Part shown: positions 8,290 to 17,466 of the stretch, in pieces
How the letters are laid out: every line of letters starts with the position of its first letter
Numbering within the stretch: the first letter of the stretch is position 1
Assembly (NCBI RefSeq): GCF_029457495.1
Contig: NZ_CP120361.1
Coordinates: 4,418,001 to 4,482,000, forward strand
Source: Chelativorans sp. AA-79
GTDB taxonomy: Bacteria; Pseudomonadota; Alphaproteobacteria; Rhizobiales; Rhizobiaceae
Direction of reading: 5' to 3'
DNA length: 64,000 nucleotides
Notes under the pieces: generated by a model
Databases searched by the model: none
The model's input: the letters and a program-made list of their open reading frames with translations, nothing else
Told to the model about the DNA's origin: nothing
Made by a program: the position numbers and the translations under genes

Positions 8290-10164
8290 TCAGTGCGGCT
8301 GGAAAACGCCGTGGCGCTTCATGCGGCGATGTACGGTGGAACGGTCGACGCCGAGGCGGCGGGCCGCCCGCGAGACGTTCCAGTCGCAGGCAATGAGCAT
8401 CTGCCGGAGCGCTGCCCCGACCTCGTCGCGATCGCACTTCAGGGCCAGTTCTTCCGGCAGGTCGCCGATGTCGATGCAGTCGGAATCGCTGAGCGCGGCA
8501 GCGACAGCGATCACGTTGTCGATCTCGCGGATATTGCCGGGCCAGCGATGCGCCTTGAGCGCTACACGCACCGCCTCCGACACTTCGAGCGCTTCGCCAT
8601 CAGCCGCATGACGTGCCAGCAACCGGTCCAGAACCCAGTCGAAATCCGGCCGGTCGCGAAGTGCCGGCAGGGTGATGGTCGCGGCATTCAGGCGATAGTA
8701 GAGGTCTTCGCGAAAACGGCCCTCGCGCACCGCCTCGGGCAGCAGGCGATGCGAGGCGGAGACGATGCGGATCTTCACCGGGCGCGGATCGGAGGAGCCG
8801 ACCGGCAGCACCTCCTGCTCGGCCAGTACACGTAGGAGCCGGCTTTGCAGCGCGTAGGGCATGTCGCCGATCTCGTCGAGGAAAAGCGTGCCGCCGTCGG
8901 CCTGCTCGATCAGCCCCTTGCGCCCCTTGGCGGAAGCGCCGGTGAAGGCGCCCGGCGCGTAGCCGAAGAGTTCGCTTTCGATGAGGTGCTCGGGGATGGC
9001 CGCGCAATTGACGGCAACGAAGCGACCCTTGAGGCCGCTGCCATCGTGGATGGCGCGCGCCAGATATTCCTTTCCGGTGCCGGTTTCGCCCTGAATGAGG
9101 ATCGGCAGCGACGTGCGCGCGAGCTTCGCGGCCTTCGCTTGCAGGTTTACGATCTCCGGTGCATCGCCGCCCAGGCGGCGCAATGGTGACGGAATTTGCT
9201 CGCGCAGGAGGGGGCGCCGCGAGCGTATATTCGGTTCGATCGCATGAACGAACAGAGCGTTGCCGTCACGCGCGAAGACGACACGCTCCTGTGTGGGGCG
9301 GCTGCGCGTGAGATCCGGCAGGCTCTCGATGTCCATGTCGAAGAAGCGCGAAACAGGTTGGCCGAGCAAAAGCCCCGGGTCGCGCCAACCAAGCCCGGCG
9401 GAACGGGCCAGAAGCTTCGCGCCGCCATGGGTCATGCCGATGATCCGCCCGCTGGGGTCAATGGAAATAGCCGCTTCCGGATCGACATCGAGGAATTCCG
9501 GCGAGCGGGCGAAACGAAGCACCCATTCATGCCGGGTCTGGGCCATCAGATTGGCGAGCTCGATGCGCCGCGCCGTGGCGTTGACCAGATGCAGCGCCAG
9601 ATTCTGGCTGGTTTTCAGGATCGGCGAGCTCAGCAACGATATATCGAGCACCGCGCACAGCGATCCGCGCATGTCGTAGATCGGCGCGGCTGTGCAGGAG
9701 AGCGGCGTATGCGTATTGTCGAAATGGTCGTCCTGGTGAATGGTGAGTGCTTCTCCCGTCTCAAGACAGGCGCCCACGGCGCAGGTTCCTGCACGCCATT
9801 CGGACCATTCGGAGCCGAGATAGAGACCGGCCTTGCGCAAATTGTTGTCGAACAGCGGATCGCCGAGGAACTCGACCGTGACGCCCTGCCGGTCGGAGAG
9901 CAGGAGCACGTAGTTCTGGCCGGCGACCTGATGGAAAAGACGCTCCAGGCCGGACCGGGCGATGCGGATCAGCTCTTCAGACTGCTGGCGATGCTCCCTG
10001 AGTTGATGCTCCGGAACGATGAAGGCCTCGCAGCTCTGGGCCGGGTCGAGCTGGTGCTGTTCCAGGCAGCGGAGCCAGGACTTGACGACGGTCTCGTCGC
10101 GGCCCGTCGACAAGCCCATGCCGACATTCTCGATCTCGCGGATGTGGTCGGATTCTGGAAACAT
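8290..10164 (-). CDS. Sigma-54-dependent activator, AcoR-like (GAF-AAA+-Fis)
   Basis: A 624-residue enhancer-binding regulator. An N-terminal GAF-type sensor spans ~60-220. The AAA+ domain (~340-560) has Walker A GETGTGKEYLARA, the sigma-54 contact loop ESELFGYAPGAFTGA and Walker B GGTLFLDEIGDMP. A C-terminal Fis HTH reads WNVSRAARRLGVDRSTVHRR. The architecture matches AcoR-type activators of acetoin/alcohol catabolism. The likely target is the SDR-monooxygenase operon immediately downstream on the same strand, which has a -24/-12 promoter and palindrome. The ribosome site AAGGGAGG is 28 bases before the ATG, separated from it by a perfect hairpin (see 10173-10192). Confidence 0.9.
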   Translation of the reverse strand: MFPESDHIREIENVGMGLSTGRDETVVKSWLRCLEQHQLDPAQSCEAFIVPEHQLREHRQQSEELIRIARSGLERLFHQVAGQNYVLLLSDRQGVTVEFLGDPLFDNNLRKAGLYLGSEWSEWRAGTCAVGACLETGEALTIHQDDHFDNTHTPLSCTAAPIYDMRGSLCAVLDISLLSSPILKTSQNLALHLVNATARRIELANLMAQTRHEWVLRFARSPEFLDVDPEAAISIDPSGRIIGMTHGGAKLLARSAGLGWRDPGLLLGQPVSRFFDMDIESLPDLTRSRPTQERVVFARDGNALFVHAIEPNIRSRRPLLREQIPSPLRRLGGDAPEIVNLQAKAAKLARTSLPILIQGETGTGKEYLARAIHDGSGLKGRFVAVNCAAIPEHLIESELFGYAPGAFTGASAKGRKGLIEQADGGTLFLDEIGDMPYALQSRLLRVLAEQEVLPVGSSDPRPVKIRIVSASHRLLPEAVREGRFREDLYYRLNAATITLPALRDRPDFDWVLDRLLARHAADGEALEVSEAVRVALKAHRWPGNIREIDNVIAVAAALSDSDCIDIGDLPEELALKCDRDEVGAALRQMLIACDWNVSRAARRLGVDRSTVHRRMKRHGVFQPH

Positions 10165-10172
10165 GGCACGAA

Positions 10173-10192
10173 ATGGCTGCTTTCGCAGCCAT
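10173..10192 (-). promoter_or_regulatory. Leader hairpin between ribosome site and start codon
   Basis: On the minus strand ATGGCTGC-GAAA-GCAGCCAT forms a perfect 8-bp stem closed by a GNRA (GAAA) tetraloop. It abuts AAGGGAGG on its 5-prime side and leaves eight bases (TTCGTGCC) before the activator ATG. Folding would bring the ribosome site to a normal 8-base spacing. The ATG inside the stem is out of frame with the regulator. Confidence 0.5.
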
Positions 10193-10392
10193 CCTCCCTT
10201 TCTCCTCCATCCCGCTTATCAGGGCATCAAGCGGCGTAAATGTAAATGGCCGTGCAGTTCGCGAAGCCCGAGCTTGGCCCTTCGGCGTATTGACAGATGC
10301 GGCGGGACCGGCAGACTTGACGGACAAGCCGCCATTCAGCCCGGGAAGAGAAAAGGCGGAGGAGGAGAAAGGGGCTACCGGGAGGAAAAGAC

Positions 10393-11355
10393 ATGGATGG
10401 ACGCGGCCTTCTGCATCATTCCGACAGGGTTCTTGCGGCGATCGATTCCAACCGGTCGGCCAAGTCGGCGCTCGTTGCCTCATGGCAACGCTCGTGCAGG
10501 CTGCACCAGCTCGACCCGGCCGAGCGCACGGCGCCGCGCCGTGTCTCCGATCGGGAGCTTGCTGCGGCGCGCGAGCGGCTGGAGCCGCTGATCCCCTCTG
10601 CGCAGACCGCCCTCGACCAGCTCTTTCTCGCCGTCGGCGGCGTCGGCTGCTGTGTGCTCCTCGCCGACCGCGAGGGCATTCCCGTCGAGCGGCGCGGAGC
10701 TCCCGGCGACGACGAGACCTTTCGCCAATGGGGCTTGTGGACCGGTACCGTGTGGAGCGAGGAAAGCGAGGGCACCAACGGCATCGGTACCTGCCTGGTG
10801 GAGCGCCGCACGCTGACGATCCACCGCGACCAGCACTTCCATTCGCGCAACACACTTCTGTCTTGCACGACGGCGCCGGTGCACGACCACGAGGGCAATC
10901 TCGCCGCCGCGCTTGACGTCTCGTCCTGCCGTGCCGACCTGACGGAGGGGTTCGTCAACCTGATCGCCACGGCGGCAAACGACGCAGCCCGCAGGATCGA
11001 GGCGGAGGCCTTCCGCCATGCCTTTCCGAAGGCACGCATCGTCCTCCTGCCGGCGGCGAATGCCTACGCCCTGATCGCGGTCGACGACGACGACCTGGTG
11101 ATCGGTGCAACGCGGACGGCACGCGGCATTCTGGGGCTGGCGGCGGGGCCGCTGGCAAACCCCTTCCCGGCATCCGATGTCCTGGGTAGCGTCGGGGCCT
11201 CGGGTGCCTGCCTCACCGACGCGGAGCGCGGCGCCTTGCAGCGTGCGCTCGCAAGCGCCGGCGGCAACGTCTCGGAAGCAGCCCGCAGACTCGGTATTTC
11301 GCGCGCCACGATGCATCGCAAGATTGCCCGGCTCGGAATTCACCGGACGCATTGA
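10393..11355 (+). CDS. GAF-Fis regulator lacking the AAA+ domain (AcoR-like)
   Basis: A 320-residue protein with the sensor half of an AcoR-type regulator: conserved WSEESEGTNGIGTCL and IHRDQHFHSRNTLLSCTTAP segments at ~115-160. It has a C-terminal Fis HTH, GNVSEAARRLGISRATMHRK. The ~240-residue AAA+ domain with GAFTGA is absent, so it cannot drive sigma-54 open-complex formation itself. The HTH is very close to that of the divergent full-length activator, so both may read the same sites. It precedes an aldehyde dehydrogenase gene by ~136 bases. The start ATG has a good GGGAGGAAAA site. Confidence 0.85.
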   Translation: MDGRGLLHHSDRVLAAIDSNRSAKSALVASWQRSCRLHQLDPAERTAPRRVSDRELAAARERLEPLIPSAQTALDQLFLAVGGVGCCVLLADREGIPVERRGAPGDDETFRQWGLWTGTVWSEESEGTNGIGTCLVERRTLTIHRDQHFHSRNTLLSCTTAPVHDHEGNLAAALDVSSCRADLTEGFVNLIATAANDAARRIEAEAFRHAFPKARIVLLPAANAYALIAVDDDDLVIGATRTARGILGLAAGPLANPFPASDVLGSVGASGACLTDAERGALQRALASAGGNVSEAARRLGISRATMHRKIARLGIHRTH

Positions 11356-11369
11356 TTTTTCAACATCGA

Positions 11370-11391
11370 CCTGTCGCAAAACTGCGACAGG
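11370..11391. promoter_or_regulatory. Inverted repeat CCTGTCGCA-N4-TGCGACAGG upstream of aldehyde dehydrogenase
   Basis: Perfect 9-bp arms at 11370-11378 and 11383-11391 with a 4-base AAAC spacer, ~100 bases upstream of the aldehyde dehydrogenase start. The core TGTCGCA/TGCGACA resembles the TGTTGCA/TGCAACA site at 8235-8264. A further half-site TGCGACA follows immediately. It could instead fold as a short hairpin after the regulator stop, but no T-run follows. I find no good -24/-12 element between it and the gene. Confidence 0.5.
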
Positions 11392-11491
11392 TGCGACATG
11401 CGTCCCGGCCCGACCCGGCTGACACGATCAGCCCTCCCGCCCATTCTCCCTTCATGCCGCATGAAGCGGCTTTGAAATCGGGAGGATTTTC

Positions 11492-13009
<1,518 letters not shown>

Positions 13010-13088
13010 CCGCCTCCCGAGGCTTGCCGCGGCGCAGCCGGTTGCGGTCCGCGCCGCGGCATCGTCCTGCAGAAGCTGAGAGGATGTC

Positions 13089-13445
13089 ATGACGGACAAG
13101 GTTTCCGCGACCCCGGAGGCGCTTGACCTCCTGGCCGAGATCATCGCCTACCATGGCCCCGTCTTGTTTCACCAGTCCGGAGGCTGCTGCGACGGCTCAT
13201 CGCCCATGTGTTACCCCCGCGGCGACTTCCTCCTGAGCGAGAACGACGTGCTGCTCGGCCATATCGGCGAGACGCCGGTCTATATCAGCGGCCTGCAATA
13301 CGAAGCCTGGAGGCACACGGACCTGATCATCGATGTCGTGCCCGGTCGCGGCGGCATGTTCTCCCTCGACAACGGGCGGGAGAAACGCTTCCTGACCCGC
13401 TCGAAGGTCTGCGACAGTCCGGCCTATTCGCAGTATCGGTCATGA
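13089..13445 (+). CDS. DUF779 family protein
   Basis: A 118-residue DUF779 protein containing the family Cys-rich signature FHQSGGCCDGSSPMCYP (~30-46) and GMFSLDNGREKRFLTRSK. Members are repeatedly found beside aldehyde dehydrogenases of the type encoded 80 bases upstream, so a supporting role for that enzyme is likely. The biochemical function is not established to my knowledge. The conserved cysteines suggest metal binding or redox function. Confidence 0.8.
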   Translation: MTDKVSATPEALDLLAEIIAYHGPVLFHQSGGCCDGSSPMCYPRGDFLLSENDVLLGHIGETPVYISGLQYEAWRHTDLIIDVVPGRGGMFSLDNGREKRFLTRSKVCDSPAYSQYRS

Positions 13446-13531
13446 GCGTTCCGATTGCTGTCGCCTAGCCATTTCCGAACGTCCGTTGCAAGCCATACCG
13501 TGGTATTGTTGCAGACTCGTTCAATGCCACA

Positions 13532-13774
13532 TTGCCTATCGAGAACGTGGAATTCTCCAATAAGCGAGCCACAGGTTGGCGGCTCGCCAGCCAAGTCATT
13601 GAGCTGGGTCGAAGGGCAAAGTTGGCCTATTTTGGATTGTCCGATCTGGATGTGATTGTGGGGCCAAATTTAGCCCTCAAGTATATCAAACGTCAAACGC
13701 GAACAAATCCTGTCAGGAAGATCGACGGTAGTGGTCCTGTGCTACCGCCAAATATCGAGGTAGAACACAAGTAG
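13532..13774 (+). CDS. Small hypothetical ORF in lower-GC DNA next to the integrase
   Basis: A possible 80-residue product beginning at a TTG codon, with no family I recognise; it contains LDVIVGPNLALKYIKRQTRT and a lysine-rich, weakly structured tail. The stretch 13446-13824 is visibly less GC-rich than its neighbours and lies between the DUF779 gene and the 3-prime end of the integrase, as expected of an acquired end. No ribosome site stands out. It may be non-coding. Confidence 0.25.
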   Translation: MPIENVEFSNKRATGWRLASQVIELGRRAKLAYFGLSDLDVIVGPNLALKYIKRQTRTNPVRKIDGSGPVLPPNIEVEHK

Positions 13775-13824
13775 GTTGGTGCAGACTAAAGCTGCGAAAC
13801 CCAATGAAGACCTAAGCTCGTCCC

Positions 13825-15177
13825 TCACGCCGCCTTCGCCGCTCGACCATCGAGCTTCATGCGCGCAACTCGTGCTTCCTGTATGACACGGTGCGATGCC
13901 CGCGGCGCGAGCCAAGATTGAATGACCGGTGATTTTGTCAAAGCACCGCCCAGGTCCGCGAACATTGTGTCGCTGATCGCCTGCTGTTGGCTGCGCAGAT
14001 GTTCCTCAAGCAGCTTGTGCCGTGTGATATAGCCGGCATTCACGCCTGGTATGGCGTGATTCATTAGCAGTCGGGCATCGAACTCCGATACACCCGCCGT
14101 CGTCGCCAACGTGCGATAGCTCTGCCGCAAATCGTTGCCCCACTTCGACAGGACGCTGCGAGCTTCCTTCTGCTCGACCAGATGGCCGACCGCGCTGTCA
14201 GCTGGAAAGGTCCACGCCCGCGCTTCCAGCGGATGCAAGAAGCGGCCGAAGCGCACGGCTCGGATCAAGCAAAGGATCATCTGCCTCGACAATGGAATGT
14301 CGAATGCTCGCTTGGCACCACCCTTGGGGTTCGGGATGTGCAGCACGCGGCGGCGTAGATCGATATGCTCTGGCTTCACTTCCATCAAAGCGGTGGGGCG
14401 GCATCCGGACAGCAGGCTCATTAGATGGAACTCGCGCCGGATCGGATTTCTCATCGCGGCGACCTGCATGAACCAGTTCGTCAGATCCCCTGGCCCCATC
14501 GCCGTGTTGCGCCGCCGCTCCTGATTCCAATCAATCGCGTTGACAGGATTGTCGGCCGGCAGGCCCCGGTTGGTCTTGCGTGCGTGATTATAGATCGCCC
14601 GCAGCGTGCGCATGCTGCCATTGGCGATATAGGGACCGCTCTCCTTCGTGATCTCGTCGTGCTTCGTAGCGACCTGGGCGGGATCGTCGGCAAGCTCGAC
14701 CAGCGGCTTGTCCAGCCAATCCTTGAAGACGCGCTCGACGTGATCGCGATAACTCTCGATCGTCCGCTCGCTGCGACCCTTACGCACCATATGCGCGTCC
14801 CGGTAACGCTCCCATGCGGCCCGCAAGGTAATGCCGACCGAAGGTGCGGCAGCCGGCTCCTCGGCCTGCTCCTTCTCCGCTGCCCGCTCCTCGGCCTTCG
14901 GATGCATACCCCGGCTAATCTGCGCGAGATACTCCTTCGCCGTCGCCCGTGCCTCGCGCGTCGCCATCTCCCTAGCATCGCCGATCGTCACCGTAATGGA
15001 GGCCGCCCGCTTGCCTTCCCGGCGCAGGTCACCTTGGACGGCGAATGTCTTCCGCCGCTTTCCGACAACCACATAGAAGCCCTTCAATTCAGTATCACGT
15101 GCGCGATACTGGCCGCTGGTCGCGGCAGGCAGACGAGCCACGTTTTTGTCGTTCAGGAGGATGCGAATATCGGCCAT
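13825..15177 (-). CDS. Tyrosine-type site-specific integrase
   Basis: A 450-residue phage/island integrase. Its N-terminal ~100 residues resemble the arm-binding DUF4102 domain (RARDTELKGFYVVVGKRRKT), followed by a SAM-like core-binding region. The catalytic domain has Arg in LLSGCRPTALMEV, Lys in PNPKGGAKRAFDIPL, a second Arg in NDLRQSYRTLA, His in LLMNHAIPG and the nucleophile Tyr in VNAGYITRHK. The HxxR box reads NDLR, so the usual first His is Asn. The gene starts 240 bases from a tRNA-Arg 3-prime fragment, with inverted repeats in between. It looks intact; no other mobile gene is seen nearby. Confidence 0.9.
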   Translation of the reverse strand: MADIRILLNDKNVARLPAATSGQYRARDTELKGFYVVVGKRRKTFAVQGDLRREGKRAASITVTIGDAREMATREARATAKEYLAQISRGMHPKAEERAAEKEQAEEPAAAPSVGITLRAAWERYRDAHMVRKGRSERTIESYRDHVERVFKDWLDKPLVELADDPAQVATKHDEITKESGPYIANGSMRTLRAIYNHARKTNRGLPADNPVNAIDWNQERRRNTAMGPGDLTNWFMQVAAMRNPIRREFHLMSLLSGCRPTALMEVKPEHIDLRRRVLHIPNPKGGAKRAFDIPLSRQMILCLIRAVRFGRFLHPLEARAWTFPADSAVGHLVEQKEARSVLSKWGNDLRQSYRTLATTAGVSEFDARLLMNHAIPGVNAGYITRHKLLEEHLRSQQQAISDTMFADLGGALTKSPVIQSWLAPRASHRVIQEARVARMKLDGRAAKAA

Positions 15178-15190
15178 ACGTCACTCCATC

Positions 15191-15286
15191 ACCGGCTTAC
15201 AACCGGCATAATTTCCAACAGCCACACACAACTAGATTCAGAGTCAGAAAGGGGTGCGAAAGTTTTTATGCCGGTTTTAAGCCGGT
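15191..15286. repeat. 19-bp inverted repeats between integrase and tRNA fragment
   Basis: ACCGGCTTACAACCGGCAT (15191-15209) and ATGCCGGTTTTAAGCCGGT (15268-15286) are inverted copies with one mismatch, 58 bp apart. Each contains two ACCGGC-type hexamers. Their position, just upstream of the integrase start, suits arm-type integrase or excisionase binding sites. Confidence 0.6.
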
Positions 15287-15343
15287 AATAGACTCCTGTA
15301 AAGTCCAAAAGTCCGGGTACGATGCTCCACGCTGGGGTGCGAA
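15251..15343. repeat. 10-bp direct repeats GGGGTGCGAA
   Basis: Identical copies at 15251-15260 and 15334-15343, both in the AT-rich leader between the integrase and the tRNA fragment. With the 19-bp inverted repeats they form a compound array resembling a recombination attachment region. Confidence 0.45.
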
Positions 15344-15417
15344 TATTGAATATTTTACAATAGCTTGATAGAGATTTGAGGAGATTTCGCGAAGGCGGGA
15401 AAAGTCGACCGATTTAA

Positions 15418-15462
15418 CTACGAATCTGGGGGTCAGAGGTTCGAATCCTTTCGGGCGCGCCA
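15418..15462 (+). other. tRNA-Arg(ACG) 3-prime fragment, integrase attachment site
   Basis: 45 bases run from the anticodon loop (CTACGAA, anticodon ACG) through a T-arm (AGAGG, TTCGAAT, CCTTT) to the acceptor strand CGGGCGC, discriminator G and encoded CCA. Upstream, the sequence does not complete a cloverleaf: bases before CTACGAA do not pair with the anticodon stem and no D-arm is present. A 3-prime tRNA fragment beside an integrase gene is the standard mark of one end of an element integrated in a tRNA gene. The element should extend leftward; the intact tRNA copy would be outside the window. Confidence 0.75.
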
Positions 15463-15817
15463 TTACTCTCTGAGAAATTCGTATTTTTCTTCTGCTACTT
15501 TGCGGGAAAGATCAAAAATCCTCTCCTGTGATGACGTAGTAATGACGCGGTGCGTCTAATGAAGCCTTCGGCTGAATGAGCTAGGAGATTGAAGCTGATT
15601 CCGTCTGTTCTTCCCTTCGCTCGTCAAGCGCACGACAAGGCAAGGAAGGCATAACACCACGGCCGGTACCGTTGAGTGTCCGTCGCCGCGCGAGTACCCT
15701 ACCGGGCCCCCTACTAAGGGGGACAGCCTTCCCCTTCGAATAAAGGTATTACCCGGAGAAATTTTCTCGTAGAATTCTGGAATCCCCTCCGGGATTAGGT
15801 CCGGGCAGACAGGTGAG
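15463..15817. other. Non-coding stretch right of the attachment site
   Basis: No convincing coding region. It contains a C5-TACTAA-G5 stem (15707-15722) and several short palindromes, with an AT-rich patch at 15745-15780. Confidence 0.4.
15781..15796 (-). terminator. Possible terminator after the LysM gene
   Basis: AATCCC-CTCC-GGGATT forms a 6-bp stem with a 4-base loop, 22 bases past the LysM stop in its direction of transcription. An AT-rich run follows, but there is no clean T-tract. Confidence 0.35.
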
Positions 15818-17125
15818 CTAGCCGCAGCGGATGAAGACGGCTCCGTCTCCCGCTATCCGGACGCCGCTGATCGAAAGCGGGCCGCTTCGCGGCGGCTCCA
15901 CCGCCAGGGCATCCGGCGAACGGGCGCTGATCGGGAACTCCCGGCGCGGGCTGTCGAAGATAAGGGCCGGATCGTCACCGAGCCTGACATAGCCTGCCCG
16001 CGATTCGCCGTTGACACGCGTCTCCACCACCTGCCCTCCTGCCGCATTTCCGCTGACCACGAAGTCCGGCGACTGGCAGGAGGGTTCCCTGGCGGTCCAC
16101 GATGCCAGCACATAGTCGCGTGTCAGCGACGCGGAGTCGTGTTCCGGGGGCTCCGCCCGCGTGATGCTTTCGACCTCTATGGTCGCAGCACCCTGCATGC
16201 AGAACGAGGCCTCGGCGGTTTCGCCGGTCATGCGCACATAATCGCCGGCCTGGAACTGCGCTCCGGCGCCGACCAGACTGTATGTCCGGCCCTCGGACGT
16301 GTTCAGCTGCAGGCATTCCGCACCGCGTGCAAGCCGTCCCTCTACCGTTCGCATGCCGGCCCGGTCGTCCGGCGCATCGGGGTCGCGGCGTTCGACCACC
16401 TGCACAGGCTGGCTCACCTCCGTGCGACCGTCCCGGGTGTGGATCACGAAGACGAACTCGTCTCCGGGATCGGCGTTTTCGGGTATCCGAACCTGGACTT
16501 CCACCTCGCCGTCGGGCTGCACCTGCGCCTGCGCGAGCGAGCGCCATTCCGACTCCGGCGGCCCGACGCCGATCTGCACCGACCGGCCGGGCGTGTAGTT
16601 GTCGCCGCTCACCGTGATGGGCGCCCCCGGCCCGCCGGCCCGCGGCTGGACGTTGATGGTCGGCTCTCCGGCGACCGGTTCGTCACCGTCCGGCGCAACG
16701 GCCGGGATGCGGATCGTCAGACCGATCCTCAAATCATCCGTGTCGAAGTCCGGATTGGCATCGAGCAGGGCATCGACGCTGGTCCCGTAGCGTTCCGCAA
16801 GGGAGAAGAGCGTATCGCCCGGTGCGAGCTCGTGGGTTGCCTGCGACCGCGCCGTACCGCTGCTGCCGCCGTCACCGCCGGTCGCTCCCGGTATGTTGAG
16901 CCGGGTTCCCACGGCTATGTTGTTGACATCGTCGATCTGAGGATTGGCGGCGACGAGTTCCGACAGCCGGACCTGGCACTGTTGTGTCACCTGGTACAAG
17001 GTGTCGCCCGGCTGCATGACGTATTCATCGGCGCAGGGGCTCTGCGCCCTGGCGCTTGCACCGGCGAGGAACACGACGGAAAATGTCGCGAGCACCGCGG
17101 CGGAGGTTGAAAGGCGTCCTGCCAT
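15818..17125 (-). CDS. Secreted LysM-domain protein
   Basis: A 435-residue exported protein. The signal peptide MAGRLSTSAAVLATFSVVFL ends at a likely ARA-Q cleavage. Two LysM peptidoglycan-binding modules follow, around VMQPGDTLYQVTQQC and LAPGDTLFSLAERYGT. Next comes an IPT/TIG-like stretch (GGPGAPITVSGDNYTPGRSV) and a C-terminal region with several cysteines that I do not recognise. I start at the ATG at 17123-17125, which has AGGGAGCG upstream and restores a clean signal peptide. Probably a cell-wall or envelope-associated protein. No obvious link to neighbouring genes. Confidence 0.85.
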   Translation of the reverse strand: MAGRLSTSAAVLATFSVVFLAGASARAQSPCADEYVMQPGDTLYQVTQQCQVRLSELVAANPQIDDVNNIAVGTRLNIPGATGGDGGSSGTARSQATHELAPGDTLFSLAERYGTSVDALLDANPDFDTDDLRIGLTIRIPAVAPDGDEPVAGEPTINVQPRAGGPGAPITVSGDNYTPGRSVQIGVGPPESEWRSLAQAQVQPDGEVEVQVRIPENADPGDEFVFVIHTRDGRTEVSQPVQVVERRDPDAPDDRAGMRTVEGRLARGAECLQLNTSEGRTYSLVGAGAQFQAGDYVRMTGETAEASFCMQGAATIEVESITRAEPPEHDSASLTRDYVLASWTAREPSCQSPDFVVSGNAAGGQVVETRVNGESRAGYVRLGDDPALIFDSPRREFPISARSPDALAVEPPRSGPLSISGVRIAGDGAVFIRCG

Positions 17126-17466
17126 TTCTACGCTCCCTGTTCTGGCGTGAGCGCCAGCTCCGCGCCATACGGCATGCTTCTTGTGGCCGCGGCGGCCTTG
17201 GCCGGGCACGGGCACCGGCTTGGTTCTGGCCACAACATTTTCCACTGCACGCGGGTTCCGAGCCGGGGTGGGAAAGCGACGGCGCCTGCCTAGCAGAAAC
17301 CGGATGCGTCATCACCAGACGCATCTCCATCGTCGAAAATCGCCCTTATGCCGCTTGTCCCGACCGACATTCAAGCTCGCAGACTTAATCTCGGACCGGA
17401 GCATCAACGAAAGGCGCCGATATAGTGGAAGGAGTTGGAGGCGCATCGAGGAGCGGATGGAAAGCG
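17126..17466. other. Intergenic region between LysM and methyltransferase genes
   Basis: No supported gene. It should carry the promoter of the LysM gene. GC-rich inverted runs (GGCCGCGGCGGCC) lie near 17184-17198. Confidence 0.4.

Noticed and set aside
9196..10239. 347-codon plus-strand open frame over the sigma-54 activator
   Set aside because: Shadow of the activator gene with no recognisable family.
11392..11491. Sigma-54 promoter for the aldehyde dehydrogenase
   Set aside because: I checked every GG-N10-GC possibility in this stretch and found none; the upstream palindrome alone is not enough.
15266..15463. 65-codon minus-strand frame starting MARPKGFEPLTP
   Set aside because: It is the reverse complement of the tRNA-Arg fragment; this false protein is a common artefact of tRNA 3-prime ends.
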